Origin: Phycisphaera sp.
GTDB lineage: Bacteria; Planctomycetota; Phycisphaerae; Phycisphaerales; Phycisphaeraceae
Direction of reading: 5' to 3'
DNA: 64,000 nt
Assembly (NCBI GenBank): GCA_016125215.1
Contig: WGMF01000012.1
Location: forward strand, 101,109-165,108
Below the pieces are notes generated by a model, which was not told the origin of the DNA, searched no databases, and saw only the letters and a list, made by a program, of their open reading frames with translations. Below, piece by piece: positions 25,219-33,993 of this stretch. The translations under genes and the position numbers were made by a program. Position 1 is the first letter of the stretch. The number at the start of each line of letters is the position of its first letter.

Positions 25219-26508
25219 ATGATCGACACGTTAACCAACATCCTCGTCACGATGTGGAGCGTTACCGCACAGATGGCGCCGTGGTTGTTGTTTGGGTTTG
25301 TTGTGGCGGGTGTGTTGCACGTGGTGATCCGTGAGGAGTGGGTGGAACGACACCTCGGTGGTCGCGGGTTTGGACCGGTCTTCAAGGGGGCGCTCTTTGG
25401 TGTGCCGCTGCCGTTGTGCTCTTGCGGGGTGATCCCGGTGACAGCGGGGATGGTCAGGCAGGGCGCGGGGCGTGGGGCCGCGTCGTCGTTTCTGATCTCG
25501 ACGCCACAGACGGGGGTGGACTCGATCCTGGCGACTTACGCCTTGTTAGGACCGGTCTTTGCCGTAGTCCGACCAATCGTCGCACTGGTCACGGGCATCG
25601 TGGGCGGGTTCACAATCGACCGGGCCACACGACATGAACAAGCGCTGACAGTCACACAAACCAAGGGCGACGCGTGCACCGATGGGTGCCACACCCCCTC
25701 CCCCACCGCCGGGGGTCTAGGCACAAAAACACTCACCGCCCTGCGCTACGGCCTGCTCACCTTGCCGGGCGACATCGCGTGGTCGCTGGTGATCGGCATC
25801 GTGGCCACGGCGGTGATCACGGCGCTGACGCCGACCGGCGTGCTCGAGCCTTACCTCGACGGCGGGATCGTGGCCATGGTGCTGATGGTGCTGGTGGGGA
25901 CGCCGATCTATGTGTGCTCGACGGGGTCGATCCCGTTGGCGCTGGGGTTCATGCACCTGGGGGCCTCGCCCGGCGCGGCGCTGGCGTTTCTCATCGCGGG
26001 GCCGGCCACAAACGCCGCAACGATCTCGGTCACGTGGAAGATGTTTGGCAAACGCAGCGCGGTGATCTACCTCGTGCTCATTGTCCTCTCGGCCCTGGGC
26101 GCGGGGCTGGCGTTTGATGCGATCTGGCCGGGCGGTGTCACCCTGCCCACAACGGGTCACACGCACAACCACGTGATGGGGCTGGAGTGGTACAACCACT
26201 TCTGGGCTGCGGCGCTCGTGGCGGTGGTGGTCGCGGGGCTGCTGGCTCGGCGAGGATGGTTCCCACAACGACCAAAGGAAATAGTCATGACACAAGACAA
26301 CCCTCAAGACCAGAGCCTCGAACTCCACGTCAAGGGCATGAACTGCTCGCACTGTGTGAGCGCGGTCGAAAAAGCGCTGTCACATCTGGCGGGCGTGAGT
26401 CGCGTGCAAGTCGACCTGGCCACGGGCAAGGCGAGCGTGCGCGGGGAGCACGTCGACAGGCAGGCGGCGATCGAGGCGGTGAAGTCGGTCGGGTACGACG
26501 CATCGTGA
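25219..26508 (+). CDS. SO_0444-family Cu/Zn efflux permease with fused HMA domain
   Basis: The 429-residue protein has a polytopic permease part (about residues 1-350, roughly eight membrane segments) with PLPLCSCGVIPV (Cys67 and Cys69) and SFLISTPQTGVDSILATYAL, which mark the SO_0444/DUF318 permease family linked to Cu and Zn export. A cytosolic HMA domain follows (about 365-429) with the metal-binding GMNCSHC (Cys376, Cys379). A His-rich loop TTGHTHNH (about 312-319) adds possible metal ligands. ATG 357 (26287) has AAAGGA at a good distance, so a free HMA protein could also be made. Metal choice is inferred from the family. Confidence 0.87.
   Translation: MIDTLTNILVTMWSVTAQMAPWLLFGFVVAGVLHVVIREEWVERHLGGRGFGPVFKGALFGVPLPLCSCGVIPVTAGMVRQGAGRGAASSFLISTPQTGVDSILATYALLGPVFAVVRPIVALVTGIVGGFTIDRATRHEQALTVTQTKGDACTDGCHTPSPTAGGLGTKTLTALRYGLLTLPGDIAWSLVIGIVATAVITALTPTGVLEPYLDGGIVAMVLMVLVGTPIYVCSTGSIPLALGFMHLGASPGAALAFLIAGPATNAATISVTWKMFGKRSAVIYLVLIVLSALGAGLAFDAIWPGGVTLPTTGHTHNHVMGLEWYNHFWAAALVAVVVAGLLARRGWFPQRPKEIVMTQDNPQDQSLELHVKGMNCSHCVSAVEKALSHLAGVSRVQVDLATGKASVRGEHVDRQAAIEAVKSVGYDAS
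26273..26289 (+). promoter_or_regulatory. Possible internal ribosome-binding site and start for a stand-alone HMA chaperone
   Basis: AAAGGAAATAGTCATG places a good Shine-Dalgarno seven to eight bases before an in-frame ATG at 26287, exactly at the linker between the permease and the HMA domain. Initiation here would give a 73-residue CopZ-like protein with the CxxC motif. Confidence 0.45.
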
Positions 26509-26530
26509 TGGCGCGTACAATCACGCCACC

Positions 26531-26851
26531 ATGAGCACACCCCCCCGCAAGCCCGATTCACCCCTGACGTTTAGCGCTTTTCAACAGCACATCCGTGACC
26601 GCTATTTTGCGACCGACTCGGCGCGCGGAGCGCCGGCCACATTCCTGTGGTTCATCGAAGAGGTCGGCGAACTGGCGACCGCCATCCACAACGTTGCCAA
26701 AGACGACGCGGCGCACCGTGCCAACCTCGAAGAAGAGTTTGCCGACGTGATTGCCTGGCTGACCACCCTGGCCAACATCACCGGCGTCGACCTCGACAAA
26801 GCCCTGGAGAAAAAATACATCACCGCCGGCGGACCAACCGGTCACAAGTGA
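26531..26851 (+). CDS. MazG-like nucleotide pyrophosphohydrolase
   Basis: The 106-residue protein has the all-alpha MazG/NTP-PPase core: FLWFIEEVGELATAI (the EExxE metal motif) followed by NLEEEFADVIAWLTTLAN (ExxD). Such enzymes hydrolyse NTPs or dNTPs, often non-canonical ones, to NMP and pyrophosphate. It is half the length of MazG itself and typical of the single-domain group. It begins 22 bases after the transporter gene and may be co-transcribed, without an obvious functional link. Confidence 0.85.
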   Translation: MSTPPRKPDSPLTFSAFQQHIRDRYFATDSARGAPATFLWFIEEVGELATAIHNVAKDDAAHRANLEEEFADVIAWLTTLANITGVDLDKALEKKYITAGGPTGHK

Positions 26852-26885
26852 AGTGCGGTAACGCGGGAACTCCGGGGGCGGGGAG

Positions 26886-27100
26886 GTAACCGCAGATTAC
26901 GCAGATTACACAGATTTCAGATTAAAACAGATGGCGGATGTGGGATGGCGGATGGATATCATTTAAAAAAACTCTGTCTATATCAGCGATTATCTACCCG
27001 CATCACTCATTCCTATCTGATCCTGTTCATCCTGCCGATCCTGTTACCCTGTCAAATCTTCGGTTTGAATCTGCGTCATCTGCGAAATCTGCGGTTCCTG
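26886..27100. repeat. Dispersed inverted-repeat element, copy B
   Basis: The left arm (26886-26925) contains AACCGCAGATTACGCAGATT. The right arm (27067-27098) contains AATCTGCGTCATCTGCGAAA and then TCTGCGGTT, so the arms are complementary with small differences. Between them is AT-rich non-coding DNA, including the phrase CTGATCCTGTTCATCC (27017-27032), which recurs at 32462-32503. Confidence 0.75.
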
Positions 27101-27114
27101 TATCTCGTCACCGT

Positions 27115-27681
27115 TCACCCACCGCGCAGGGACTCGTCGATGCGTTCGACGGTGCGTTCGTAGGCGTCGTGTTCGATGGCGGGTGTGGCGTTCCTGTCGT
27201 CGGCTTCGTCGCCCGGTCGCAGGGGGACCCAGCTCTTGCAGCCGGCGTATTCCGGGTTCATCCGGATTTCCCTGGGCACTGTCAGGCGGTAGGCACGCAC
27301 CGCAACGAGATAGAGCGGGTTCTGCGGTTTGTAGTTGAACCGCATGTCGATCTGCTCACGGGTCCAGGGGTGGAAGGCTTCGAGGTTGTCGAAGGCCTGC
27401 CGTGAGGGGACGCGCCAGACCTTGGTGGCCACACCCATGCCGATCAGCGCCAGTTCGTCCGGCTCGGCGAGGACCTCGACGCGCTCGCGGTAGGCCTCTT
27501 TAATCATCTGGGGCTTCTGGTGTGCCCACGAGGGGAAGAGTGCGAAGCGCGGGTGCTCCAGCGCGAACACGCCCGGCCCGCCCGATTCGTGGATGCCCCC
27601 CTTGCGTAGAAGGAAAGCCAATCGGCCTTCGAGCAGCAGGTCACAGACAATCGCCCATTCTTTAAGTGCTACATCAAGCAT
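27115..27681 (-). CDS. DUF1802 family protein
   Basis: The 188-residue protein matches DUF1802: LKEWAIVCDLLLEGRLAFLL and RKGGIHE at the start, then ALEHPRFALFPSWAHQKPQM, and FNYKPQNPLYLVAVRAYRL in the second half. No catalytic role is established for the family. There is no signal peptide or membrane segment. It begins nine bases after the argS stop, so it is probably co-transcribed with argS. Confidence 0.8.
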   Translation of the reverse strand: MLDVALKEWAIVCDLLLEGRLAFLLRKGGIHESGGPGVFALEHPRFALFPSWAHQKPQMIKEAYRERVEVLAEPDELALIGMGVATKVWRVPSRQAFDNLEAFHPWTREQIDMRFNYKPQNPLYLVAVRAYRLTVPREIRMNPEYAGCKSWVPLRPGDEADDRNATPAIEHDAYERTVERIDESLRGG

Positions 27682-27690
27682 AGGAGTATT

Positions 27691-29445
27691 TCACATCTGT
27701 TCCACGACGCCGATGCCCAGGAGTTCGAGGCCTTTGGCGATCGTTCTTGCGCACAGGTCGCACAGCGCCAGTCGGCTTGACCTTGTGGCAACGTCGGGCG
27801 CGCTGAGCACGGGGCAGGTCTCGTAGAACTTGTGATAAGCCGCGGCCAGCTCGTAGAGGTAGGTACACAGGCGGTGCGGTTCGAGAGACTCGGCCACGGA
27901 TTGAATCACCCCCGGGAGTTGGAGGAGCTTGATGGCCAGGGCACGCTCGGCGGGCTGCACAATAAGGATCGCGCTGCTGTTCGTCACCCCTTCCGGGGGC
28001 GGGGGCGGGGGGGCTTTGCGGAAGATGGATTTGATGCGTGTGTAGGAGTATTGGAGGTAGGGCGCGGTGTTGCCGTCGAAGGCGAGCATGCGGTCCCAGT
28101 CGAAGACGTAGTCCTTGATGCGGTCGTTGGAGAGGTCGGCATACTTGAGCGCGCCGATGCCGACGGTGTGCGCGATGTTTTTCTTCTCTTGCGTGGGCAG
28201 GTCGGCGTTGCGGGATTCGATTTCCTTGAGCGCGCGTGCCTCGGCTTCGTTCACGAGGTCGATGAGTTTGACGGTGCCGCCCTCGCGGGTCTTGAAGGGC
28301 TTGCGGTCCGGGCCGAGCACGGTGCCGAAGGCCACGTGTTCGAGTTTGACTCCGTCACGAGACCAGCCGACGGCGCGCAGCGTGGCAAAGACCATGGCCA
28401 GGTGGTCACTCTGGCGCGAGTCGATGACGTAGACGATGCGAGTGGCGTGCAGTTCGTCGATGCGGTAGCGCGCCGCCGCGAGGTCGGTGGTGGCGTAGAG
28501 ATAGCCGCCGTCGCTCTTGCGCACGATCATCGGAAGCGGGTTGCCGTCGGGGTCCTTGAACCCCTCGGGGAAGACGCACGACGCGCCCTGGCTGACCTTG
28601 AGGACGCCGGCTTTTTCGAGGTCCGCCACGACCCCCGGGAGTTTGTCGTTGTAGGAACTTTCCGCGCGGATGTCGCTATCGGTCAGTTGCACGCCGAGGC
28701 GCTGGTAGACCTCGTTGAAGTGGCGTTTGGATTCGTCGATGAGCGTGTGCCAATATGAAAGCGTTTCTTTGTCGCCACCTTGCAAGGCCACGACGCGCTT
28801 GCGGGCGCGGTCGGCAAAATCCTTGTCGCTGTCGAAGCGTTTCTTGGCGTCCTGGTAGAAGACGTTGAGGTCTTTGACGTGAGCGCCCTGGGTGTTGCGG
28901 CCGATCTCGATGAGGTGCTCGATGAGCATGCCGAACTGAGTGCCCCAGTCGCCGAGGTGGTTCTGTCGGATGACGGTGTCGCCGGCGAAGACGAGGACAC
29001 GGGCGATGCAGTCGCCGATGATGGTCGAGCGCAGGTGGCCGACGTGCATTTCCTTGGCGACGTTCGGGCCTGAGTAGTCGACGACGACGGTGTCGGGTGT
29101 GTGGGTTTTTGTCACGCCCAGGCGGGTGTCGCCCACGAGCGGCGCGAGTTGTTCGTTGAGGAAAGCCGAGTCGAGCTTGAGGTTGATAAAGCCCGGACCC
29201 GCGACCCCCGGGATTTCGGAGCAGACGTTTTGCCATTCGAGGTGTTTGACGATTTCATCGGCCACGTCGCGGGGTTTTTTGCCCAGCGTTTTGGCCAGAC
29301 TCATGGCGACGTTGGATTGGTAGTCGCCGAACTGGGTGTTCTGCGCGGGGCGGAGGATCGGGTCGGTGTCGGCGTGGTCTTGGCCGAACGCGGCGGTGAG
29401 CGCGGCGCGGAAACGGTCTTGCAGGATGGTGATGGGGTCGGCCAT
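27691..29445 (-). CDS. argS: Arginyl-tRNA synthetase
   Basis: The 584-residue class I synthetase charges tRNA-Arg. The N-terminal additional domain (about residues 1-110), the HIGH-like motif MHVGHLRSTIIGD (near 133), the catalytic core and the C-terminal anticodon-binding DALR region (about 460-584, ending RTIAKGLELLGIGVVEQM) are all present. As usual for ArgRS the KMSKS motif is not canonical (FKTREGG region). It lies downstream of fliA with a 222-base gap that contains repeats and hairpins, so it may have its own promoter. Confidence 0.97.
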   Translation of the reverse strand: MADPITILQDRFRAALTAAFGQDHADTDPILRPAQNTQFGDYQSNVAMSLAKTLGKKPRDVADEIVKHLEWQNVCSEIPGVAGPGFINLKLDSAFLNEQLAPLVGDTRLGVTKTHTPDTVVVDYSGPNVAKEMHVGHLRSTIIGDCIARVLVFAGDTVIRQNHLGDWGTQFGMLIEHLIEIGRNTQGAHVKDLNVFYQDAKKRFDSDKDFADRARKRVVALQGGDKETLSYWHTLIDESKRHFNEVYQRLGVQLTDSDIRAESSYNDKLPGVVADLEKAGVLKVSQGASCVFPEGFKDPDGNPLPMIVRKSDGGYLYATTDLAAARYRIDELHATRIVYVIDSRQSDHLAMVFATLRAVGWSRDGVKLEHVAFGTVLGPDRKPFKTREGGTVKLIDLVNEAEARALKEIESRNADLPTQEKKNIAHTVGIGALKYADLSNDRIKDYVFDWDRMLAFDGNTAPYLQYSYTRIKSIFRKAPPPPPPEGVTNSSAILIVQPAERALAIKLLQLPGVIQSVAESLEPHRLCTYLYELAAAYHKFYETCPVLSAPDVATRSSRLALCDLCARTIAKGLELLGIGVVEQM

Positions 29446-29510
29446 GAGGGGAGCATGGTCGGGTGTGGGGGAGCAAACGTCAAGCGTGTGTGGAAATGGG
29501 CGTGAGGGAA

Positions 29511-29654
29511 CCCAGCCACGGAGTGGCTGGGCGTTCGTTTTGGCGAGGGTGCCCTTTTGAAAAAACTTCCGGGGGCGGAGTGGCTGGGCGTTCGTATTGG
29601 AGAAGGTGCCCTTTTGAAAAACTTCCGGGGGGTCCCGGCCCTGGACGGGCCGGG
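29511..29654. repeat. Tandem 57-bp repeat flanked by hairpins
   Basis: A 57-bp unit starting CGGAGTGGCTGGGCGTTCGT (29519-29575) is repeated almost exactly (29576-29631); each copy ends in AAACTTCCGGGGG. A hairpin, CCCAGCCAC with GTGGCTGGG (29511-29531), overlaps the first unit. A second, CCCGGCCC with GGGCCGGG (29634-29654), lies just beyond the fliA stop on the minus strand and could terminate or process fliA mRNA. Confidence 0.8.
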
Positions 29655-29667
29655 CTTTGCAGGGGGG

Positions 29668-30483
29668 CTATTCGGTTTGGGTTTGGAGTTCTTTGGAGCG
29701 GTGTTGGAGTTGGGCTTTGAGGCGGGCGAGGATCGACGAGTGCATCTGGCTGACGCGCGATTCGGAGAGGTCGAGTGTGACGCCGATCTCCTTCATGGTC
29801 ATCTGTTCGTAGTAGTAGAGCACGACGATGAGGCGTTCAGCACGGGAGAGGCCCTTGGTGATGAGGTCCTTGAGGTCGGTGCGCTGCACGGCGGAGAAGG
29901 GGTTGACCTGTCGTGAGTCTTCGAGCACGTCGATCTCGCGCACGTCTTTGTTGGAGTCGGTCTCGAACCACTTGCGTGAGAGCGAGACGACGCCGACGGC
30001 CCCGGCGTCCTTGCGGATCTTCTTGTATTCGTCTTTCGAGACGGCGAGCTTGGAGGCCAGTTCTTCGTCGGTGGGTTTGCGACCCAGTTCCATCTCGAGG
30101 CTCTTGCGTGCGGACTCGACCTTGCTTGTGCGGGAGCGGACGAGGCGGGGGACCCAGTCCATGGAGCGCAGCTCGTCGAGGATCGCGCCGCGGATGCGCG
30201 GGGCGCAGTAGGTCTCGAACTTGACCCCCCGGTCCATGTCGAAGGCGTCGATCGCGTCCATCAGGCCGAAGATCCCCGCGGACATGAGGTCCTCGACGTC
30301 GACCTCGTCGGGGAGCTTGGTGTGGATGCGTTCGGCGTTGTATTTCACGAGGTGGAGGTAGTTCTCCATCAGCGTGTTGCGCAGCGGCTCGGTGGCCTTG
30401 CGCTTGTATTCGATCCAAACCTCGGAGATGTCGCGGTCGTCGGTGGGCAGTTGCTGGGTCACCACGTGTCGGGTCTTGGCCAT
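29668..30483 (-). CDS. fliA: Flagellar sigma factor FliA (sigma-28)
   Basis: The 271-residue sigma factor directs late flagellar promoters. Region 2 (about residues 45-110: NYLHLVKYNAERIHTKLPDE, MSAGIFGLMDAIDAFD, FETYCAPRIRGAILDELR and SMDWVPRLVR) is typical of FliA/WhiG. Region 3 and region 4 follow, with the latter near the end (YYYEQMTMKEIGVTLDLSES). AGGAG lies nine bases before the ATG at 30483. No flgM is seen in the window, so its anti-sigma control must lie elsewhere or differ. It is followed by argS. Confidence 0.96.
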   Translation of the reverse strand: MAKTRHVVTQQLPTDDRDISEVWIEYKRKATEPLRNTLMENYLHLVKYNAERIHTKLPDEVDVEDLMSAGIFGLMDAIDAFDMDRGVKFETYCAPRIRGAILDELRSMDWVPRLVRSRTSKVESARKSLEMELGRKPTDEELASKLAVSKDEYKKIRKDAGAVGVVSLSRKWFETDSNKDVREIDVLEDSRQVNPFSAVQRTDLKDLITKGLSRAERLIVVLYYYEQMTMKEIGVTLDLSESRVSQMHSSILARLKAQLQHRSKELQTQTE

Positions 30484-30566
30484 GTTGACGTGCTCCTGAG
30501 GGGTCGGTCACATAAGAAAATGGATGAATGAATCGTGGCGGGCGCTACGGCCCGGGATCGGTTTGT

Positions 30567-30893
30567 TCAGGCGGCCTTGTGTTTGGTTTTGTCCACAGTG
30601 GCCGCGGCTTGCTCGGCTTCGATCTCGTAATCGTTCTTGGGGATCGGGTTGCTGGCGCGGTAGGCCTGGATGTGGTCGTCGACGACGCGCTGCGCGACGT
30701 GACCGACGAGCCTGCCACTGATGTAACAGGCGACCATCACCACGATGGCGCGGAGGATGGCGGTGTCGGCGTCGAGGCGGACGTAGAGCCCGACGAGGAT
30801 CGCCGCGGTGAAACCGGCCAGTGCGAAACAGGCTGCGATCACACGGGAGGGAATGGCTGAGCACTCCTTTGCCCAGGGGTTGCGTCTGACCAT
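30567..30893 (-). CDS. Small membrane protein upstream of fliA
   Basis: The 108-residue protein has two predicted membrane segments, about residues 17-38 (VIAACFALAGFTAAILVGLY) and 47-68 (AILRAIVVMVACYISGRLVG). A charged cytosolic tail follows, ending in KTKHKAA. I recognise no family. It is 83 bases upstream of fliA in the same direction and downstream of flhG, so it is probably part of the flagellar gene group. No ribosome site is obvious. Confidence 0.6.
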   Translation of the reverse strand: MVRRNPWAKECSAIPSRVIAACFALAGFTAAILVGLYVRLDADTAILRAIVVMVACYISGRLVGHVAQRVVDDHIQAYRASNPIPKNDYEIEAEQAAATVDKTKHKAA

Positions 30894-31459
30894 CGACCCG
30901 TGAGGTTCGGCTTGACGGGTCCCTGAAACGGGGTCCGCGGCCGCGGGGGAGAGGTGAGGGTGGGATCGTGTGGGCTGGATACCGTGAAGAAAAGTCTGAA
31001 CAAAGACTTCTTCACGAGTTCCACGGGCCTGACTTCGTCACGTGCCGGTCGTACCGGATATCTTCACGTGCCCCGTGTGCCCCGATCGCACCGCGTGCCT
31101 CCGTGCCCTGACGCCCTTCTTGAGTCCGCTCTTCTCTTTGCTGTCCGTGCCCCAATGATCGTCCTGATCGCACCGCGCCGCTGTGAAAAATCGCACAGCC
31201 TAATCAATGTCAACACGACCGACGACATTGAAAAAAACCGTCTACGCGCGGGTGTGGGATGGGAGAGGAAAAAGAGAGGTGCTCAATCATGGCGTCACTG
31301 CCTCGAGTCGGTTGAGCGTCCGTGCCCAACGGGAAGCATCATATAGGAAAAAATTGCGCGGTGGAAGAGGGTAAGCGAAAAAATTGTTGATTTTTTGAAA
31401 AAATTTTTCAAGTCATCGCGGACTTGCGTAAAGAGAAGAGCGTCCGCGTCTGAACATGG
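30894..31459. other. 566-base gene-free, AT-rich regulatory region
   Basis: No gene is supported. It holds a bulged hairpin (GTGAAG-AA-AAGTCT with AGACTTCTTCAC, 30983-31014), a hairpin GCTGTG/CACAGC near 31180-31200, and the word CTAATCAATGTCAAC (31200-31214), which recurs exactly at 60953. A very AT-rich block (31340-31430) contains the dyad TTGAAAAA-A-TTTTTCAA. This break separates flhG from the small membrane protein and fliA and is the likely site of the fliA promoter. Confidence 0.55.
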
Positions 31460-32356
31460 TCAGCGCGAGAGCCAGGCGGTCATGCGACGCAGCAGGCTCT
31501 CCTGACCCGTCTCGTGCGCGTGGCGGTCGAGGCGGTGTGCCAGTTGACCGATACACAGGCTCGCTTCGCAGCGCGGGCTGTCGATGACGAAGGGACAACG
31601 CTTACGCACAGCCAGGCCGACCCTCGTGTCGTGGACAAGATGGCCCGCAAAGCGCAGCGTGATCCCAAGAAACTTTTTCGCCACCGCGTCCAACCGGTCG
31701 AAGACCTGCCGGGCCTCTTCAAGGTCTCGCACCATGTTCACGAGCACCCGGATGTCCGCGTCATTCTTCTGCCTGGCGATGAGCTTGATAAGCGCATAAG
31801 CATCCGTCACCGCGGTTGGCTCGGGCGTCGTGACCACCAGAAGTTGGTCCGCACTGAGCGCGAAACTCAACACGTTGGGGCTGACGCCGGCCCCGGTATC
31901 GATGATCAACGTGTCGGCCTCGGACTCGATCGGCAACATTTGCGCGATCAGCCGATCACGCTCGTACTGCCCCAGCGCCGCGATCTGCGCCAGGCCCGAA
32001 GCGCCGGGGATCAGACGAAAACCGCCCGGTGCATCGATGATGACCTTCTCCAGCGCCGCGCGCCCCGCGACCACGTGAGCGATGTTCAAACTCGGCGAGA
32101 GGTTGCACAACACATCCGCATTGGCTGTGCCCAGGTCCGCATCGAGCAACAAAGTCTTTCGCCCCATCGTCGACAGGCGGATCGCCAGGTTCACCGCCAC
32201 GCTGGTCTTGCCTACGCCCCCCTTGCCGCTGGTCACCGCGATCGTCCTGGCGCGGTGCGGGTGTGCGGGCCGATCGGGTCGCTCGGGTCGGGCCGATTCG
32301 GCCACCATCGTTCGTAATGCCTCTGCCTGGTCCATGGTGCGTAGGGTTTCAATCAT
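31460..32356 (-). CDS. flhG: FlhG (FleN/MinD-like) ATPase
   Basis: The 298-residue MinD-type ATPase controls flagellar number with FlhF. The deviant Walker A SGKGGVGKT (residues 43-51), LLLDADLGTANADVL (switch) and IIDTGAGVSPNVL are clear. The N-terminal MDQAEALR (residues 8-15) is the DQAxxLR element by which FlhG stimulates the FlhF GTPase. It is directly downstream of flhF, as in many bacteria, separated by about 150 bases of non-coding DNA. The C-terminal amphipathic helix (ESLLRRMTAWLSR) fits membrane association. Confidence 0.95.
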   Translation of the reverse strand: MIETLRTMDQAEALRTMVAESARPERPDRPAHPHRARTIAVTSGKGGVGKTSVAVNLAIRLSTMGRKTLLLDADLGTANADVLCNLSPSLNIAHVVAGRAALEKVIIDAPGGFRLIPGASGLAQIAALGQYERDRLIAQMLPIESEADTLIIDTGAGVSPNVLSFALSADQLLVVTTPEPTAVTDAYALIKLIARQKNDADIRVLVNMVRDLEEARQVFDRLDAVAKKFLGITLRFAGHLVHDTRVGLAVRKRCPFVIDSPRCEASLCIGQLAHRLDRHAHETGQESLLRRMTAWLSR

Positions 32357-32362
32357 AGGTCA

Positions 32363-32503
32363 CCGGTCGCAAGCGACCGGGCTAAATGAATCTTCTCTTG
32401 TTACCGGGTTTCACACACCGAGCCCCACCGTATCGCGACGACATCTCCCATGTTTCACTCTCTGATCCTGTTGATCCATCCCGATCCCGTCATTCCGTCA
32501 AAA
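32363..32503. repeat. flhF-flhG spacer: perfect hairpin plus shared intergenic phrase
   Basis: CCGGTCGC-AA-GCGACCGG (32363-32380) is a perfect hairpin just upstream of flhG. The phrase CTGATCCTGTTGATCC ... CCGATCCCGTCATTCCGTCAA (32462-32501) closely matches 27017-27060 in repeat copy B, so it is a dispersed non-coding word. No gene is seen here. Confidence 0.6.
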
Positions 32504-32505
32504 AC

Positions 32506-33939
32506 TCAGCCGCCCTTGCCCGACACCGCGCCGCCCATGACCAGTTCCGCCAGCCGTTTGGGGCAGGTCGGTTCGATCTGGTGCGGCACTTCCTGGCCGG
32601 TCGTCACGTAACTCAGTTGCTTGTTCACCCTCCTGGCGACGTTGAGCAACACACCGAAACTCACCGCCTCGTCGAGCTTGGTGAAGATGATGCGGTCCGT
32701 GCGGACCTTCTCGAACCGCGTGACCGTCTCCATCAGCACCGACTGGCTGCAGGTGGAGGATAATACCAGATGCACCTCGTGCGGGTCGGCACAGGCAATC
32801 AGCGACTGCAACTGTTCGAGCCTGGGGTCGTCGCGCTGGCTCCTGCCGGCCGTGTCGATGAGCACCACGTCGCAGTGTTTGCACTGGTAAAGGGCGTTAC
32901 GCAGCTCGTCCGTGTTCACCGCGACGTGCAGGGGTACGCCGATGATCGACGCATAGGTCTTGAGCTGATCGACCGCGGCGATGCGGTAGGTGTCGAGCGT
33001 GATGAGCGCGACGCTCTTGTGCTGCTTGAGCTTGAACGTGGCGGCAAGCTTGGCAATCGTCGTGGTCTTGCCGACGCCGGTCGGGCCGATGAGCGCGATC
33101 GTGCGTGGCCGACCGTCTTCCGTGGGACTGAGCGTGCCTTTGCCCTCACCCGTCGGGATGAGTTTGGCAATCGACTCATGCACCGCCTGATGCACCGCGT
33201 CATCGTCCGCAAGCTCCGGTGGGCCGAGCTTCTCACGCACCTGCTGCACAATCTCCTCCGCGAGTTCCTCGGTGACTTCCTGTTCAAGCAGCGCCAGGTA
33301 ACGGTCAAAGAGCTTGTCGGGAACTTCTGTTGCAGCGCCGGGCGATGTAGCCGAACCCGCCTTGCGTTTGCCCGAGGTGTTGACCACAACGGGCTGGCTC
33401 TGTTTCTGGTGTCGCATCATGCGCGCGACCATGCGCTTGACCGTCTGCAGTTCCTGCGTGAGCTGTGTCGAGTCCGTGCCCGTCGGCAGCGGTTGCAACA
33501 CGCCGGGCGCGGTCGGCAGGGTTTGCATCTGTGACCCGGTCGGCTGAGCCATCGCGGCCTGCTGCGACGCAGCCGACAGGGCCTCTTTACTGAACTCGGC
33601 CCTGGCCGCGGCGTAGGTCTTGCGGATCAGGTCGCCCGCCATCGGCTGCACATCGGGTTCACGACTTGGCACAACCTGCCGCGCGGGCACGGTCGATCGG
33701 CGTTGCGGCAGCGACTGTCTCTGCTGTGCCTCGCGCTGCTGCTGCGCCCGTTGCTTTTGCCTGCGCACCTCGACGCCCAGCGCCGCGGTGATCTCGACGT
33801 GTTCCTTGGCCCCGAAGCCGAACAACCCGCCCCGCCTGACCGTGCGCGTGTGAAGGATGACCGCGTCACCCCCCAGCGCCCTCTTCACCAGCGCCAGCCC
33901 CGTGGCCATGTTGCGTGCGTGAAACGTCCGAACGTCCAC
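32506..33939 (-). CDS. flhF: Flagellar SRP-like GTPase FlhF
   Basis: The 477-residue protein places and counts flagella. An N-terminal basic segment (FHARNMATGLALVKRALGGD, AVILHTRTV) and a long Gln/Arg-rich linker (about residues 60-210) precede the SRP-type NG domain (about 220-475), with G1 IGPTGVGKTTTIAKLA, G3 DTAGRSQRDD and G4 TKLDEAVSFG. The start is GTG at 33939 with AAGGAGG upstream. It follows flhA and precedes flhG, its known regulator. Confidence 0.96.
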   Translation of the reverse strand: MDVRTFHARNMATGLALVKRALGGDAVILHTRTVRRGGLFGFGAKEHVEITAALGVEVRRQKQRAQQQREAQQRQSLPQRRSTVPARQVVPSREPDVQPMAGDLIRKTYAAARAEFSKEALSAASQQAAMAQPTGSQMQTLPTAPGVLQPLPTGTDSTQLTQELQTVKRMVARMMRHQKQSQPVVVNTSGKRKAGSATSPGAATEVPDKLFDRYLALLEQEVTEELAEEIVQQVREKLGPPELADDDAVHQAVHESIAKLIPTGEGKGTLSPTEDGRPRTIALIGPTGVGKTTTIAKLAATFKLKQHKSVALITLDTYRIAAVDQLKTYASIIGVPLHVAVNTDELRNALYQCKHCDVVLIDTAGRSQRDDPRLEQLQSLIACADPHEVHLVLSSTCSQSVLMETVTRFEKVRTDRIIFTKLDEAVSFGVLLNVARRVNKQLSYVTTGQEVPHQIEPTCPKRLAELVMGGAVSGKGG

Positions 33940-33993
33940 GAGCGCCTCCTTGCGTTAAAAAGTGAATTCCATTTCCCGATCGTTCACGGACCC

